From Diphasiastrum complanatum (Eukaryota; Streptophyta; Lycopodiopsida; Lycopodiales; Lycopodiaceae), in assembly GCA_029204225.1 (NCBI GenBank), contig CM055097.1, forward strand, positions 29,791,785 to 29,855,784: a stretch of 64,000 bases of DNA. The letters run 5' to 3'. Shown piece after piece: positions 47,156 through 56,245 of this stretch. How positions within the stretch are numbered: position 1 is the stretch's first letter; the number at the start of each line of letters is the position of its first letter. The translations under genes and the position numbers were made by a program. The notes below the pieces were generated by a model. That model did not search any database. It was not told where the DNA came from and worked only from the letters and a program-made list of their open reading frames with translations.

Positions 47156-47320
47156 GCATCAAAGACAACCATTGTCTGATCAGAAAATGAGGAGTCATAG
47201 ATGTCCGTGTTCTGATCAGAGTGAGTTATAAACGATCTTGATAAAACAGAAGTGAAGTGCATTCAAATCACAATGATCATTCATCTATGTTATACACAGA
47301 TAGAAAACCGTATTGCTGCT
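47156..47320. repeat. Direct repeat, copy 1
   Basis: About 160 bp also found at 50,925-51,080: shares gatgtccgtgttctgatcag, agtgcattcaaatcacaatg and attcatctatgttata. Its element type is unknown. Confidence 0.85.
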
Positions 47321-48043
47321 ATATTACATTGAAGCACAACAACGACAGTTACAACCAGAATGACGGCATAACTGGGAGGCTCAAAATCATTCATCTCATG
47401 CACGCAACATCACATAGAGTGTGCTGGGATGATCCATTTATAGATTGCATCCATCTATTAATTACAATAAATGTTTTTCATCTAATTAGCCAAGTCGTTG
47501 TACTTGGAAGTATTTGGCTTGTGATGACAACTATACAATGTGTACACGGTCAACGAGTAGTGACGCGAACGAGGACGTTGTATTTTTCTCTCACTTCACA
47601 TTTTTTGGGAAATGGCTTTCTCTCACTTCGCATTTCCAGGAAGTGGCTGGAATCGTTCCTCTTTGAAAATAGACCACCTTCGAGATTTTGCAAAAAAGCC
47701 AAAGGTCTTGTAAAACAGTTCAATTTGATAAAGTAACTGTTTTGTCGCATTTTGGGCAAATGCGAAAAAGATGAAGGTGTTGAAAATAGTCAAATTGTTG
47801 AACTATGCTAAAGTGTATCATTTTGGGGAATGCGAAAAAACCAAAGCTGTTGCAAAACATAGTTCTGCAAACTGTTGCGAATGCTAATTCGTGGAAGTCC
47901 TTGAAGATGGCCAAGTCTTCAATGTTCTTCAAATTATTGAGCTTAACATCTGAACATAAAAATGATAGGATTGGTTACCCTTTGTTGGAGATCAGCCGGA
48001 AGCCCATTGTAGTCATTCTTCAAATAATTCGGTTGTCTAAGTT
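47321..48043. other. Unassigned, with small internal repeats
   Basis: Around 47,585-47,650 the string tctctcacttcRcattt occurs twice about 34 bp apart, and gaatgcgaaaaa-type strings recur near 47,760 and 47,830. No gene recognised. Confidence 0.35.
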
Positions 48044-48192
48044 GTGATTCCTGCAGGTATTAGATGAGCAGAAATAGAACCCAAAATGGGTTTCACCTGA
48101 TCCTAGATCAAAGATCAGTAAACGTGCAGGAAGAATCTTGAGATAGAAATTAGTATTCACCAAGGAGACAACTATGGACTTAATTTCCAACA
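48044..48192 (-). mobile_element. 3' LTR of the 48-49.5 kb copia element
   Basis: On the minus strand, after the polypurine run ttaagggggac, the LTR starts TGTTGGAAATTAAG at 48,192. A possible end (…ggaatca) lies at 48,044, giving about 149 bp; this end is uncertain. Confidence 0.55.
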
Positions 48193-48205
48193 GTCCCCCT
48201 TAAGG

Positions 48206-49530
48206 TCACGGTTGGTGCCTTGGTATCTTCGTCAGGTTCAGCATGTTAAAAAACTTTTGATGCTTGCTCCTAGGAAGCGCTTTGGTGAAGATGTCTGCAA
48301 CCATTTCTGTTGTGGAGCAATATTGAAGAATCACTTGCCCTGAGAAAACTTTATCCCAAATGAAATGATACTGGATTTCTATGTGCTTAGATTTGCCATG
48401 AAATCTGAGATTCAGTGACAGCGCAATACAACTCAAGTTGTCACACAAAATGGTGGTAGCATTTAATTGAGTGTGATGTAAGTCGTGAAGTAATAACCTG
48501 ATCCATGCGGTTTCTTTTGAAGCTTGACATGCTACAATATACTCTGCCTCGGTCGAAGCAAGCATGACTGATTTTTGCTTCCTTGAGTTCCACGAAATCG
48601 GTCCCCCTACCAAATAGAAAGAGAACCCGGAGGTAGATTTTCTGGTGGAGACTATTCCTCCCCAATCTGAGTCGGAGGAGCCTCATAGGACGAGTGGGTC
48701 GATAGCATTTCCATCATAACATAAAATGTGAACTAAACTTTCTTGAATATATCTCATCACCCTTTTAATGCTTTCCAATGAGAGATCCAAGGATTAGACA
48801 TAAATTGACTTAACGTGCTAACAGTGTATGCTAGATCTAGTCTAGTACACAACATTGCATACATCAAACACCCTATAAGTGAATGGTAAGGGTACTTCGC
48901 TAAGTCGAGTACTTCACTTTCAGAATCAACACAAGTAGGTTTAGTCATATACTATACTTGGATCCATTAGAATATCAATTGGTTTGCAATCAGACATATG
49001 AAAATTTTCTAAAATGCCTTTTAGATATGTCTGCTGGCTAAGATAGAGCTTCTCCTAAAGTCTATTTCTAGTAATGTGAATTCATAGCAAAGAATGAACA
49101 GCTCCTAAATCAGTCGTGTCAAAATCTTTTGACAGATCACTCTTAGTAGTGTGCAGTAGAGAAGTGTCGTTAGACAAAATGAGCACATTATCTACGTAAA
49201 GAGCTATTGAATTGAATGGAAACCTATATGCGTGGAATAAACATTATAATCAACTAAATTGTTTGCAAAACCCAATGAGATAAGGTAAGAGTTGATCCTT
49301 TTGAACCATGCTCTTGCGGCCTGCTTCAGACCATAGAGTGCTTTGTGCAACTTGCACACTTTGTGCTCTTGGCCTTTGACTTCAAATCCTTCTAGTTGGA
49401 AGGTATACAGCTCCTCTTTGACGTTAACTTGAGAAACATTGTCTTGACATCCATCTGGTGCATTTCAAGGTCTTCCACGACTGCTAATGCAATCAGAGTT
49501 CTGATAGACTACATCTTGACGACAGAACAG
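48206..49530 (-). pseudogene. Copia reverse transcriptase and RNase H, broken
   Basis: The minus strand begins in mid reverse transcriptase: SIRTLIALAVVEDLEMHQMD-VKT, then KVCKLHKALYGLKQAARAWF, INSYLISLGF, ALYVDNVLILSND, where YVDD has become YVDN (GAT to AAT, 49,187-49,189), LSQQTYLKGIL and YPYHSLIGCLMYAMLCTRLD. RNase H follows: GGPISWNSRKQKSVMLASTE, ASKETAWIRLLLHDLHHTQL, ATTILCDNLSCIALSLNLRF, HIEIQYHFIWDKVFSGQVIL and MVADIFTKALPRSKHQKFF, open for about 135 codons to its stop at 48,206. Several frameshifts upstream and the changed catalytic residue make it inactive. Its 5' end meets an LTR at 49,539. Confidence 0.93.
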
Positions 49531-49538
49531 AAAATTTT

Positions 49539-49841
49539 TGATAATCCACTCCTTGGACTTGAGTAAATCCTTAAGACAAATATGATTGTACTATCAATCA
49601 TTAAGAGTTATTGGTTGCTTAATCCAAATATCTATCAAGTTCTAGGTGTTAGATCTTGATCTAGATGCTTTACACTATGATCTAAGCAAGAGCAATGGAT
49701 CAAATGATCAAAAACATGGATGGGCAGCCTCACATGTGTGGAGGACAGTACCAGTATGGCCTGTTTATAGAGAGTAAAGTACATTAACTTACAAATGCAT
49801 TTCATTCGTCAAAACTCAAGACAAATGTGAAAATTACAACA
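49539..49841 (-). mobile_element. LTR, family A, lying between protease and reverse transcriptase
   Basis: 303 bp on the minus strand, TGTTGTAATTTTCACATTTG ... GGATTATCA. It matches the LTR tail at 2340-2464 and the LTR head at 50,664-50,800 (plus). TATA-like ctctataaacag is near 49,768. It contains CACATGTG at 49,731-49,738. The flanking pentamers (atttt left, gaaat right) do not match. Confidence 0.82.
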
Positions 49842-49844
49842 GAA

Positions 49845-50120
49845 ATTATTTTTGAACGGGATCTTGACTATCCCTTTGCCTTTCACACGTATGGTGCTTG
49901 AATCTCTGAGGTCGATGAATTGATCTCTGTTGTAAGCTGCATACTTGGTAAACAGTTTCTTGTGAGAGGTCATGTGTTGGGTAGCATCATTGTCCAGGTA
50001 CCAATTGTCGTGATCTTCATTGCCACTGTTGTAAGCCATTAACAAGTGTGTATCTTGCTCCTTAAATTCCACCACATTGGAGGAGTCTGGCTGTTGTTTG
50101 CTAAAATAATCACTTTCAAC
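49845..50120 (-). pseudogene. Copia gag end and protease N-terminus, damaged active site
   Basis: The minus strand gives SDYFSKQQPDSSNVVEFKEQ, DTHLLMAYNSGNEDHD, then WYLDNDATQHMTSHKKLF, the copia protease start in which the catalytic DSGA reads DNDA, and RVKGKGIVKIPFKN. About 90 codons are open. It is cut at 49,841 by LTR A. Confidence 0.88.
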
Positions 50121-50663
50121 TTGATGTACCTTGTAGATCTCAAGTTATTTGATCTTGATAGGATCTCACATGTGTGGAGTCTATTCCCACGTGTGAAAGA
50201 ATGTACATAAGTCATTTTTATAAAGTTAGATTGATTTTAGCTTGATCTACGCTAGTGTGAAATTGACCTTTGAGTAGAATCTTGAAAATGGTCAAATTGG
50301 TCAAACTTTGTGTAAATAGATTGGACTTCCATGTGAATGAGTTATTACTCACACATGTCAAGATTCCATTCACATGTGTGGATAAGCTTCTAGAAGATAA
50401 GATAGAAAGATTCCATTAAATCCTATTTTATAGGAAATATTCCTATAAATGTGGAAGACTAGCTTTTTTTTTTTCTAGCCAAAGAGAATAGTCAACTTTG
50501 GGAAATGAGCACATATGGCTCCTGTTGGTGGATCTGGATGACTAGGCCCTCTTCACACGTGTGAAGGCCTGCTAGAAAGTACACAGCTCGTGGATGTACT
50601 TGATCTATAAAGAGATCAACTAAATCAATAACAAGTTGATGTGACATTGGCAGATTCTAGTTT
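50121..50663. other. Unassigned, palindrome-rich LTR-like sequence
   Basis: Contains CACATGTG (50,167-50,174; 50,371-50,378), cacgtg (50,188-50,193) and the perfect palindrome CTTCACACGTGTGAAG (50,551-50,566). No boundary or domain visible. Confidence 0.4.
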
Positions 50664-50800
50664 TGTTGTGATTTCCACATTTGTCATGAGTTTTGATGAA
50701 TGAAATGCATTTGTAAGTTATTGTACTTTACTCTCTGTAAACAGGCCGTACTGGTACTATCCTCCACATGTGTGAGGCCGCCCATCCATTTGTCTACATT
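50664..50800 (+). mobile_element. LTR, family A, 5' part
   Basis: TGTTGTGATTTCCACATTTG start and about 135 bp of similarity to the minus-strand LTR at 49,539-49,841, including ctctgtaaacaggcc and tactggtact. Similarity ends near 50,800. Confidence 0.78.
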
Positions 50801-50924
50801 TGTTTTGATTGTTTTGAGGTTCTATCATAGTTTACTTGATTTTCAAGTTGGAGTCCGTACTCAGACAGAGTTTCACACGTGTGAAACCAGAAAGTACACC
50901 TACCTTCATTAATGATTGTTCTTA
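50801..50924. other. Short stretch with 18-bp palindrome
   Basis: GTTTCACACGTGTGAAAC at 50,870-50,887 is a perfect palindrome with a G-box core. Confidence 0.8.
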
Positions 50925-51080
50925 TTAGAAGACAGCCATCGTCTGATAAAAAATTGAGGAACCGTAGATGTCCGTGTTCTGATCAGAGTGAGTAAATGAG
51001 CGTTATAAAATAGAAAGGAAGTGCATTCAAATCACAATGAGCATTCATCTATGTTATATACAGATAGAAAAGCGTATTGT
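50925..51080. repeat. Direct repeat, copy 2
   Basis: Similar to 47,156-47,320 in the same orientation. It ends exactly where LTR D begins. Confidence 0.85.
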
Positions 51081-51310
51081 TGTTGGGTCGGACAGTATCA
51101 AAATTTACAAGTATCGCAAAATGTACAATGACTCAAAAAATACTGACTCAAAAAATATAGAAATTTTTGAGTCGATCCGGTATTGAAATATTCTAGAAAA
51201 TTCGATCCTGAATTTTTTGATACTCTAGTCAAAAATTTGAGCCTTCTGTTTCTAGTTTTTCAAGATGCTCATTATTGAATGGATTTGAGGTTGAGCATCG
51301 AATTAAAACA
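51081..51310 (-). mobile_element. LTR, family D, inverted copy
   Basis: About 230 bp; the minus strand runs TGTTTTAATTCGATGCTC ... GTCCGACCCAACA and matches 52,253-52,478 on the plus strand. No primer site or polypurine tract adjoins it. To its right the telomere-like repeat starts at once. Confidence 0.82.
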
Positions 51311-51780
51311 AAGGAGTCTAGGGCTTAGGTTTTACAATTTGGGGTAAGGGGCTTTAAGAATATAAAGGATCAAGGTCCGATTTAGGGTAAGGGGATTTGG
51401 GGTAAGAGATCTAAGAAAAGGGGCTTAGGGATCTACTTTATGAGATTTAAGACAAGGCATTTAGGAAAAGGGACTTAGTGTTTCAGTTTTAGTGTTTTAG
51501 GATAAGGTTTCTAGGGAAAAGGGTTTATGGTGAGGGGTAAGGAGACTAGGGCTTAGGATTTAGGATTTGGAGTAAAGGATCTAGGAGAATGGATTTGGGC
51601 TAAGGAGATTTACAATAACAAATCTAGGGAATTAAAGGGTTTAGGGCAAGGGGCTTTGGGATAAGAGATCTAGGAAATAGAGATTTAGAGGTCCATTTCA
51701 TGGAATTAAGATATGGGATCAGTGTTTTACAGTTGGAGATTACGGTTAGATGTCTAGGAGAAAGGGTTCACCTTATCTAT
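51311..51780 (+). repeat. Degenerate telomere-like repeat, TTTAGGG orientation
   Basis: Dense ggtttaggg, gggcttagg, aggggatttggg, agggtttagggc-type units, variants of the plant telomere heptamer TTTAGGG. Part of it (51,621-51,678) is nearly the reverse complement of 52,992-53,048. Confidence 0.8.
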
Positions 51781-51827
51781 TGATTTTACCTAGTAGTGAA
51801 TTTTTTTAATTATGACAATATGCTAAC

Positions 51828-52240
51828 CCGATTGATAGCAAAAATTCCAATCTCTTGAAACAGTCGAAAGCAGACCTCAATAACATTATCATCAACCAAA
51901 TCAAAATACATTACTGCCACGAATACTACAAAGAAGGCAATTTGGCTGAGGCTCCTACTAGCAGAAATCGACCTTGCACAATCACATCTAGCGACTATCT
52001 TTTGTGACAACCAAAGCACCATAGCTCTCTCTCTCAATCTGATATTTCATTTTTTGAACGAGCATATCGAAATCAGATAGCACTATTTGAGAGAGAAAGT
52101 GCAAAGTAAGGAGGTATTCTTAGTCTACTACAAGACAGAATCAATGGCAACAAATTACTTCACAAAGGTTCTATCAAAGGATCACCACCTCAGATTCAAC
52201 GACATATTGAATCTGAAAATCAAAAGTCTTCAGGATCCAC
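51828..52240 (+). pseudogene. Copia RNase H fragment
   Basis: The plus strand gives NSRKQTSI-LSSTKSKYITA, KKAIWLRLLLAEIDLAQSHL, ATIFCDNQSTIALSLNLIFH, HYLREKVQSKEVFLVYYKTE and NYFTKVLSKDHHLRFNDILN, the C-terminal RNase H of copia pol, with two in-frame stops. It would remove RNA from the RNA/DNA hybrid. It is followed by a polypurine tract and LTR D. Confidence 0.9.
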
Positions 52241-52252
52241 ATTAAGAGAGAG
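52241..52252 (+). other. Polypurine tract
   Basis: attaagagagag immediately before the LTR start TGTTGAAATTTGATACTCAG. Confidence 0.8.
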
Positions 52253-52478
52253 TGTTGAAATTTGATACTCAGTCTCAAATCCATTCAATAATGAGCATCA
52301 TGAAAAACCAGAAACATAAGGCTCAAACTTTTGAGTAGAGGATCAAAAAATTCAAGATCAAATTTTTTAGAATATTTCGATACTGGATTGACTCAAACAA
52401 TTCTATATTTTTTTAGTCAGTATTTTTTGAGTCATTGTACATTTTTTGATATTGTCGGTCTAAAATCCGACCCAACGA
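52253..52478 (+). mobile_element. LTR, family D, 3' LTR copy
   Basis: 226 bp, similar on the opposite strand to 51,081-51,310. The end ccgacccaacga resembles ccgacccaaca of the other copy. The true 3' LTR might extend further (to about 52,830) if the inverted copy is itself truncated. Confidence 0.8.
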
Positions 52479-52840
52479 CTTCGTGTTGACAGTCCGCCCA
52501 CTTTGTACATGCATTAACTACAATGAGGCGGTTGTAATAACTACAACAAAAGGTAGTTGCAGATATTTTGTAGAATATCAATCCTAGAATCTTCATCAGT
52601 TTTTCTGTAGCCAACGTTATCACACTCAACCAGTTGAAATTATTATTTCAAGCAATTGTACTCGTTGATGATATTAATCAAAGTGCAAATTCTCAATCTC
52701 ACTAATGTATTAATTCATTGTGCATTTGTTTGAATCACTCAATTTGAATATTCTGTTGTTGTTTGTGGCACTTCCGATCTTACACGCACCCGCTCGAGCT
52801 TCCACTGACTAACCTATCAATTTCTGACATCCTTACCCCT
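52479..52840. other. Unassigned stretch between LTR D and telomere-like block
   Basis: No domain; could be more of the LTR, since it ends ...tttctgaca at the start of the telomere-like block. Confidence 0.35.
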
Positions 52841-53730
52841 CACAATAAACTCTTCTCGCTAGATGCCTTACCTTAAACTCTAAATCTAAATCACTAAGTT
52901 GCTTACTCTAAACACTAAAACTAAAAAACCAAGCTCCTTTTCCTAGATGCTTTACTTTAAATCATCCCGTAAATTGGGTCCCTAAACCTCTTTTCCTAGA
53001 TCTCTTATCCCAAAGCCCCTTACCCTAAACCCCTTAATTCCCTAGATCCTAAAGCCCTTTACCCACCAAATCCATTTACCTAGATCCCGTGTGTTAGTAG
53101 ATCCGTAAATTCCCTTCCCTAGATCCCTTATTCTAAATCCTAAACCCTAAGCCCTAAGCTCTAAACTCCTTGCCCTTAACCTAAATCCATTTTCCTATAT
53201 TCATATTCTTGAATTCCAATCCTAAGCTCTAAAGCCTAAGCCCTAAGCCCTAACCTCTAAATCCAAAGCCCTTAACTATTATTTGTAAGTCATAAACCCT
53301 AAATCCTAAAACCTAAATCATTGACCCTAAACCTTAAACTATAAATTCTAAATCCTAAACCCTAAATCTTAAATCCTAGACCCTAAACTCTAAACCCTAA
53401 ATCCAAAATCCTAAACCCTAAACCCTAAACCTTGAACCATGAACCTTGAACTCTATACCCGAAATCGTATACTCTAAACCCTAAGCCATGGACCCTAAAC
53501 TCTTTAGTAAAAATTCCAATTGCCAGATATGTAAATTTCCTATTCTACAACCCTTATTTTAAACTCTAAATCATAAGACCTAAGCTTAACTCCTTGTCCC
53601 TTATCCTAAACACATTTTTCTAGATTTATTTTTCTAAATCTCAACCCTAAGCTTTAAAGCCCAAGCCCTAAGCCCTAACCTCTAGATCCAAAGCCGTAGA
53701 CTCCTATTTGTAAGTTCTAAACCCTGCGTA
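52841..53730 (-). repeat. Degenerate telomere-like repeat, CCCTAAA orientation
   Basis: About 890 bp of ccctaaa, ccctaag, cctaaat and related units, with three perfect consecutive CCCTAAA-type heptamers at about 53,410-53,431. This is interstitial telomere-like sequence of the Arabidopsis type (TTTAGGG on the minus strand). Confidence 0.88.
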
Positions 53731-53734
53731 CTGC

Positions 53735-54960
53735 ATACCATTCTATCATATGTGAGCATTGAAGCTTTTTGCCTTTGCCTTGATGTCCTCCTTGTATTTT
53801 GACTTGAAGGTGCTTCTTCACCATCATCATCCAAAGTATCATCAACATTGTCATCAACATCAAGAATCTTACATCCTCCTTTGTCCTATCATCAAGAGTA
53901 ATGTTGACATAGCATACACATCCAAAAAAAAAAATACTTGATAGTCGGCCTCACGCCGAATAGCATCTCAAAAGGTATCTTTCCATCCAAAACAACACTT
54001 GGCCACCTATTACATAAATAATGGCACACAACAAAGATTCACCCCAAAAAGGTCTTGGAAGATTGGCAACTATCCTCATGGCTTTGGCTCCTTCACATAA
54101 GGTTCTATTCTTCCTCTCGGCCACTCTACACCATTGTCACTCCTCTAGAAGTTGATTTTGGTGCTGAATTGGACCTCCCTTACAATCTTGAACTTGACAA
54201 GGACATCATACACTTCATCCTTGCTCTTTAACAGATACACCCAACAAAATCTACTAAAATCATCAACTACATACATCTTAGCACCACCATTGCTTATTGT
54301 AATAACTCCATGAATATCCAAATGCACAAGTTGGAAAGGTCTAGTAGATCTAGATCTAGATATCTTATAAGGTAATCTATGTGACTTTGATAAAGCACAT
54401 TGCTCACAAACATGATTCATGCTAGTTAGAGATTTTGGAAGACCAAAAACAACTTGGCTCTTTGTCATTACCTCCAATGACTTGAAGTTGAGATATCCCA
54501 ATCTCTTGTGCCATACCTCTTGCATTGACAATTGCTCCTTTGCCATATATCCAACTTGGTTAGCAACAACACAAGCATCTCCAATCTCTTGTGCCATACC
54601 TCTTGCATTAAGAATTGATCCTTTTTCATACATCCAACTTGGATAGCAACAACACAAGTGTCAAGTTTAAACAATTTACTTTGCCTCTTCCCTTTTGCAA
54701 TCACTTCATCTTCCTTCTTGATCAAGCAAGCATCTCCATCAAACTCCACCTTAAGACCCTTGTCAAGCACTTGACTAAACTACAAGATTTCATAATGATT
54801 GATGGAATGAACAAAACGTTCTTCCAATTCACATTCCTATTAGTAGAGAGAGAAATAGGAATTGTGCCAATCCCCTTGAGTGCACACTCACCATCATTGG
54901 CCGTACATCTCTATAAGGTTAACCATAAAAGAATGTGAGAAGGGCAAATCCATGCCATTC
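53735..54960 (-). pseudogene. Copia protease-integrase fragment with tandem duplication
   Basis: From right to left the minus strand gives GTIPISLSTN, NVLFIPSIIMK (protease C-terminus), LDKGLKVEFDGDACLIKKED, then the pre-integrase zinc region MQEVWHKRLGYLNFKSLEVM, PKSLTSMNHVCEQCALSKSH and integrase core start PFQLVHLDIHGVITISNGGA with the first catalytic Asp (HLDIHG) and DDFSRFCWVYLLKSKDEV. Further left RSDNGVE (second Asp), ERKNRTLCEGAKAMRIVANL and KDTF-type sequence continue in other frames and end at the telomere-like block (53,730). Frameshifts include the one caused by an 83-bp duplication. Confidence 0.92.
54498..54663. repeat. 83-bp tandem duplication in copia pol
   Basis: Units at 54,498-54,580 and 54,581-54,663, both opening ccaatctcttgtgccatacc and containing atccaacttgg. 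They differ at roughly ten positions. As 83 is not a multiple of three, the duplication shifts the reading frame just before the HHCC zinc domain. Confidence 0.93.
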
Positions 54961-55977
54961 TGATCCCTATGAATGTCATCGTTCTTGCATAAGTCCATGT
55001 GCTTTGAGAGCGTTTTGGTCAACAACCCTATTTTTTGACCTTACTCAATATTAGCATTGAAGTGCAAGTAGTTTATATTATTATCATCTAGGGAAAAGAA
55101 TTATAAGCTTTCAATTTGTGCTTGTTTGATAAACATGTGTAGTCAATTGCAAATGTATCCATAAAAAACCGCTTCTTAAAACAATTGTATATTTCCACCA
55201 TAACTTATAAATAACCATTGTTCTTTAGAATAAATGCTTTTTGAATTTGCTTATAGGCTATACCTAAATAGACATCGTAATTAATTCTTGTGATGAAGCC
55301 ATGGTTCCACCAAAGAGTTTGTATATTCTTATGTTTCACAATGTGTAACTAGCCCAAGGCTATACTTAAAAAAAAACAACTTTTGGAAAGCCCTATGAGA
55401 GTGTTAAGCCTTGCTTTATGGAGTGATTTTATACCTCTTAGCAGTTTATTCATTAACAAAAATGATCTCTACACATTTCAATAGACTTGAAGTATTACAG
55501 TACATATTGCTATATGTAGTACAGTTGTTGAGATGGAATCTTTCTATATTCATACCTAAAATCACCAATGTTCAAGGTATGTGTCAAAACACAAAGAGTA
55601 GTGTCAAATTTTCAGTTGCCTATGGTAGAACAACAGATCAATTGTGAAGAAACTATTAGACTTAGTTGCACTATGGAAAGAAAACTAAAAAAATATCAAG
55701 GTATGTTGGTAATAAATGCAAGTCCATTGTTGTCCACCTATTGAATGTTGTGTAGATAAATGTGGTTACATGTAGCGCTCCAACACACTATCAAAGAGAC
55801 ACTTCATCGCTGAAGGTGCTCACACAAAAGGTTATGTATTGTATAAAGTCTTTCCTTATACAATATATGCAAGTCTTATACGATACATGCTTGTTTTGAA
55901 ACATCCTATTGCATCAACAATTCACAATATACAATAATCTAGAATAAATTCAGCGGCAACAATGTCTTCAAAGAAGG
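54961..55977. other. Unassigned AT-rich sequence
   Basis: No domain or repeat boundary recognised. Confidence 0.3.
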
Positions 55978-56180
55978 ATGAAAGTTCTCATTGCTTTTGC
56001 TTTGAAAATTAAAGCTTTAAATGATGAGTTAGCATGTATTGAAGAGAGCATTAAGGATGTTGAACTTGTGCAAGTAGTTCTTAATGTCTTGTTAGGAGAT
56101 CATGCTAAATTGGTGCAAAACTTTGCTATTCAAGAGACATTCATGCCAAGTATGGAGGACTTGCAAGAGGTCTTGGTGTT
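55978..56180 (+). pseudogene. Copia gag fragment
   Basis: The plus strand gives LKIKALNDELACIEESIKDV, ELVQVVLNVLLGDHAKLVQN and FAIQETFMPSMEDLQEVLV, corresponding to the middle of the UBN2-type gag (compare VQIVLNGLCSDFTNLVQSYA in the copy at 30,890-31,480). About 65 codons; both ends truncated. It runs into a CA-rich tract. Confidence 0.88.
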
Positions 56181-56189
56181 TTTCCTTGT

Positions 56190-56245
56190 TAGTGTGCACA
56201 CACGCGCTTGTGCACATGCACGCACACATGCACACAAGTTTCATG
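56190..56245. repeat. Impure CA/CG-rich dinucleotide tract
   Basis: cacacacgcgcttgtgcacatgcacgcacaca-type purine/pyrimidine alternation. Confidence 0.85.

Noticed and set aside
52841-53730. A true chromosome end
   Set aside because: The heptamers are too degenerate, and copia pol sequence lies immediately on the outer side; this is interstitial telomere-like repeat.
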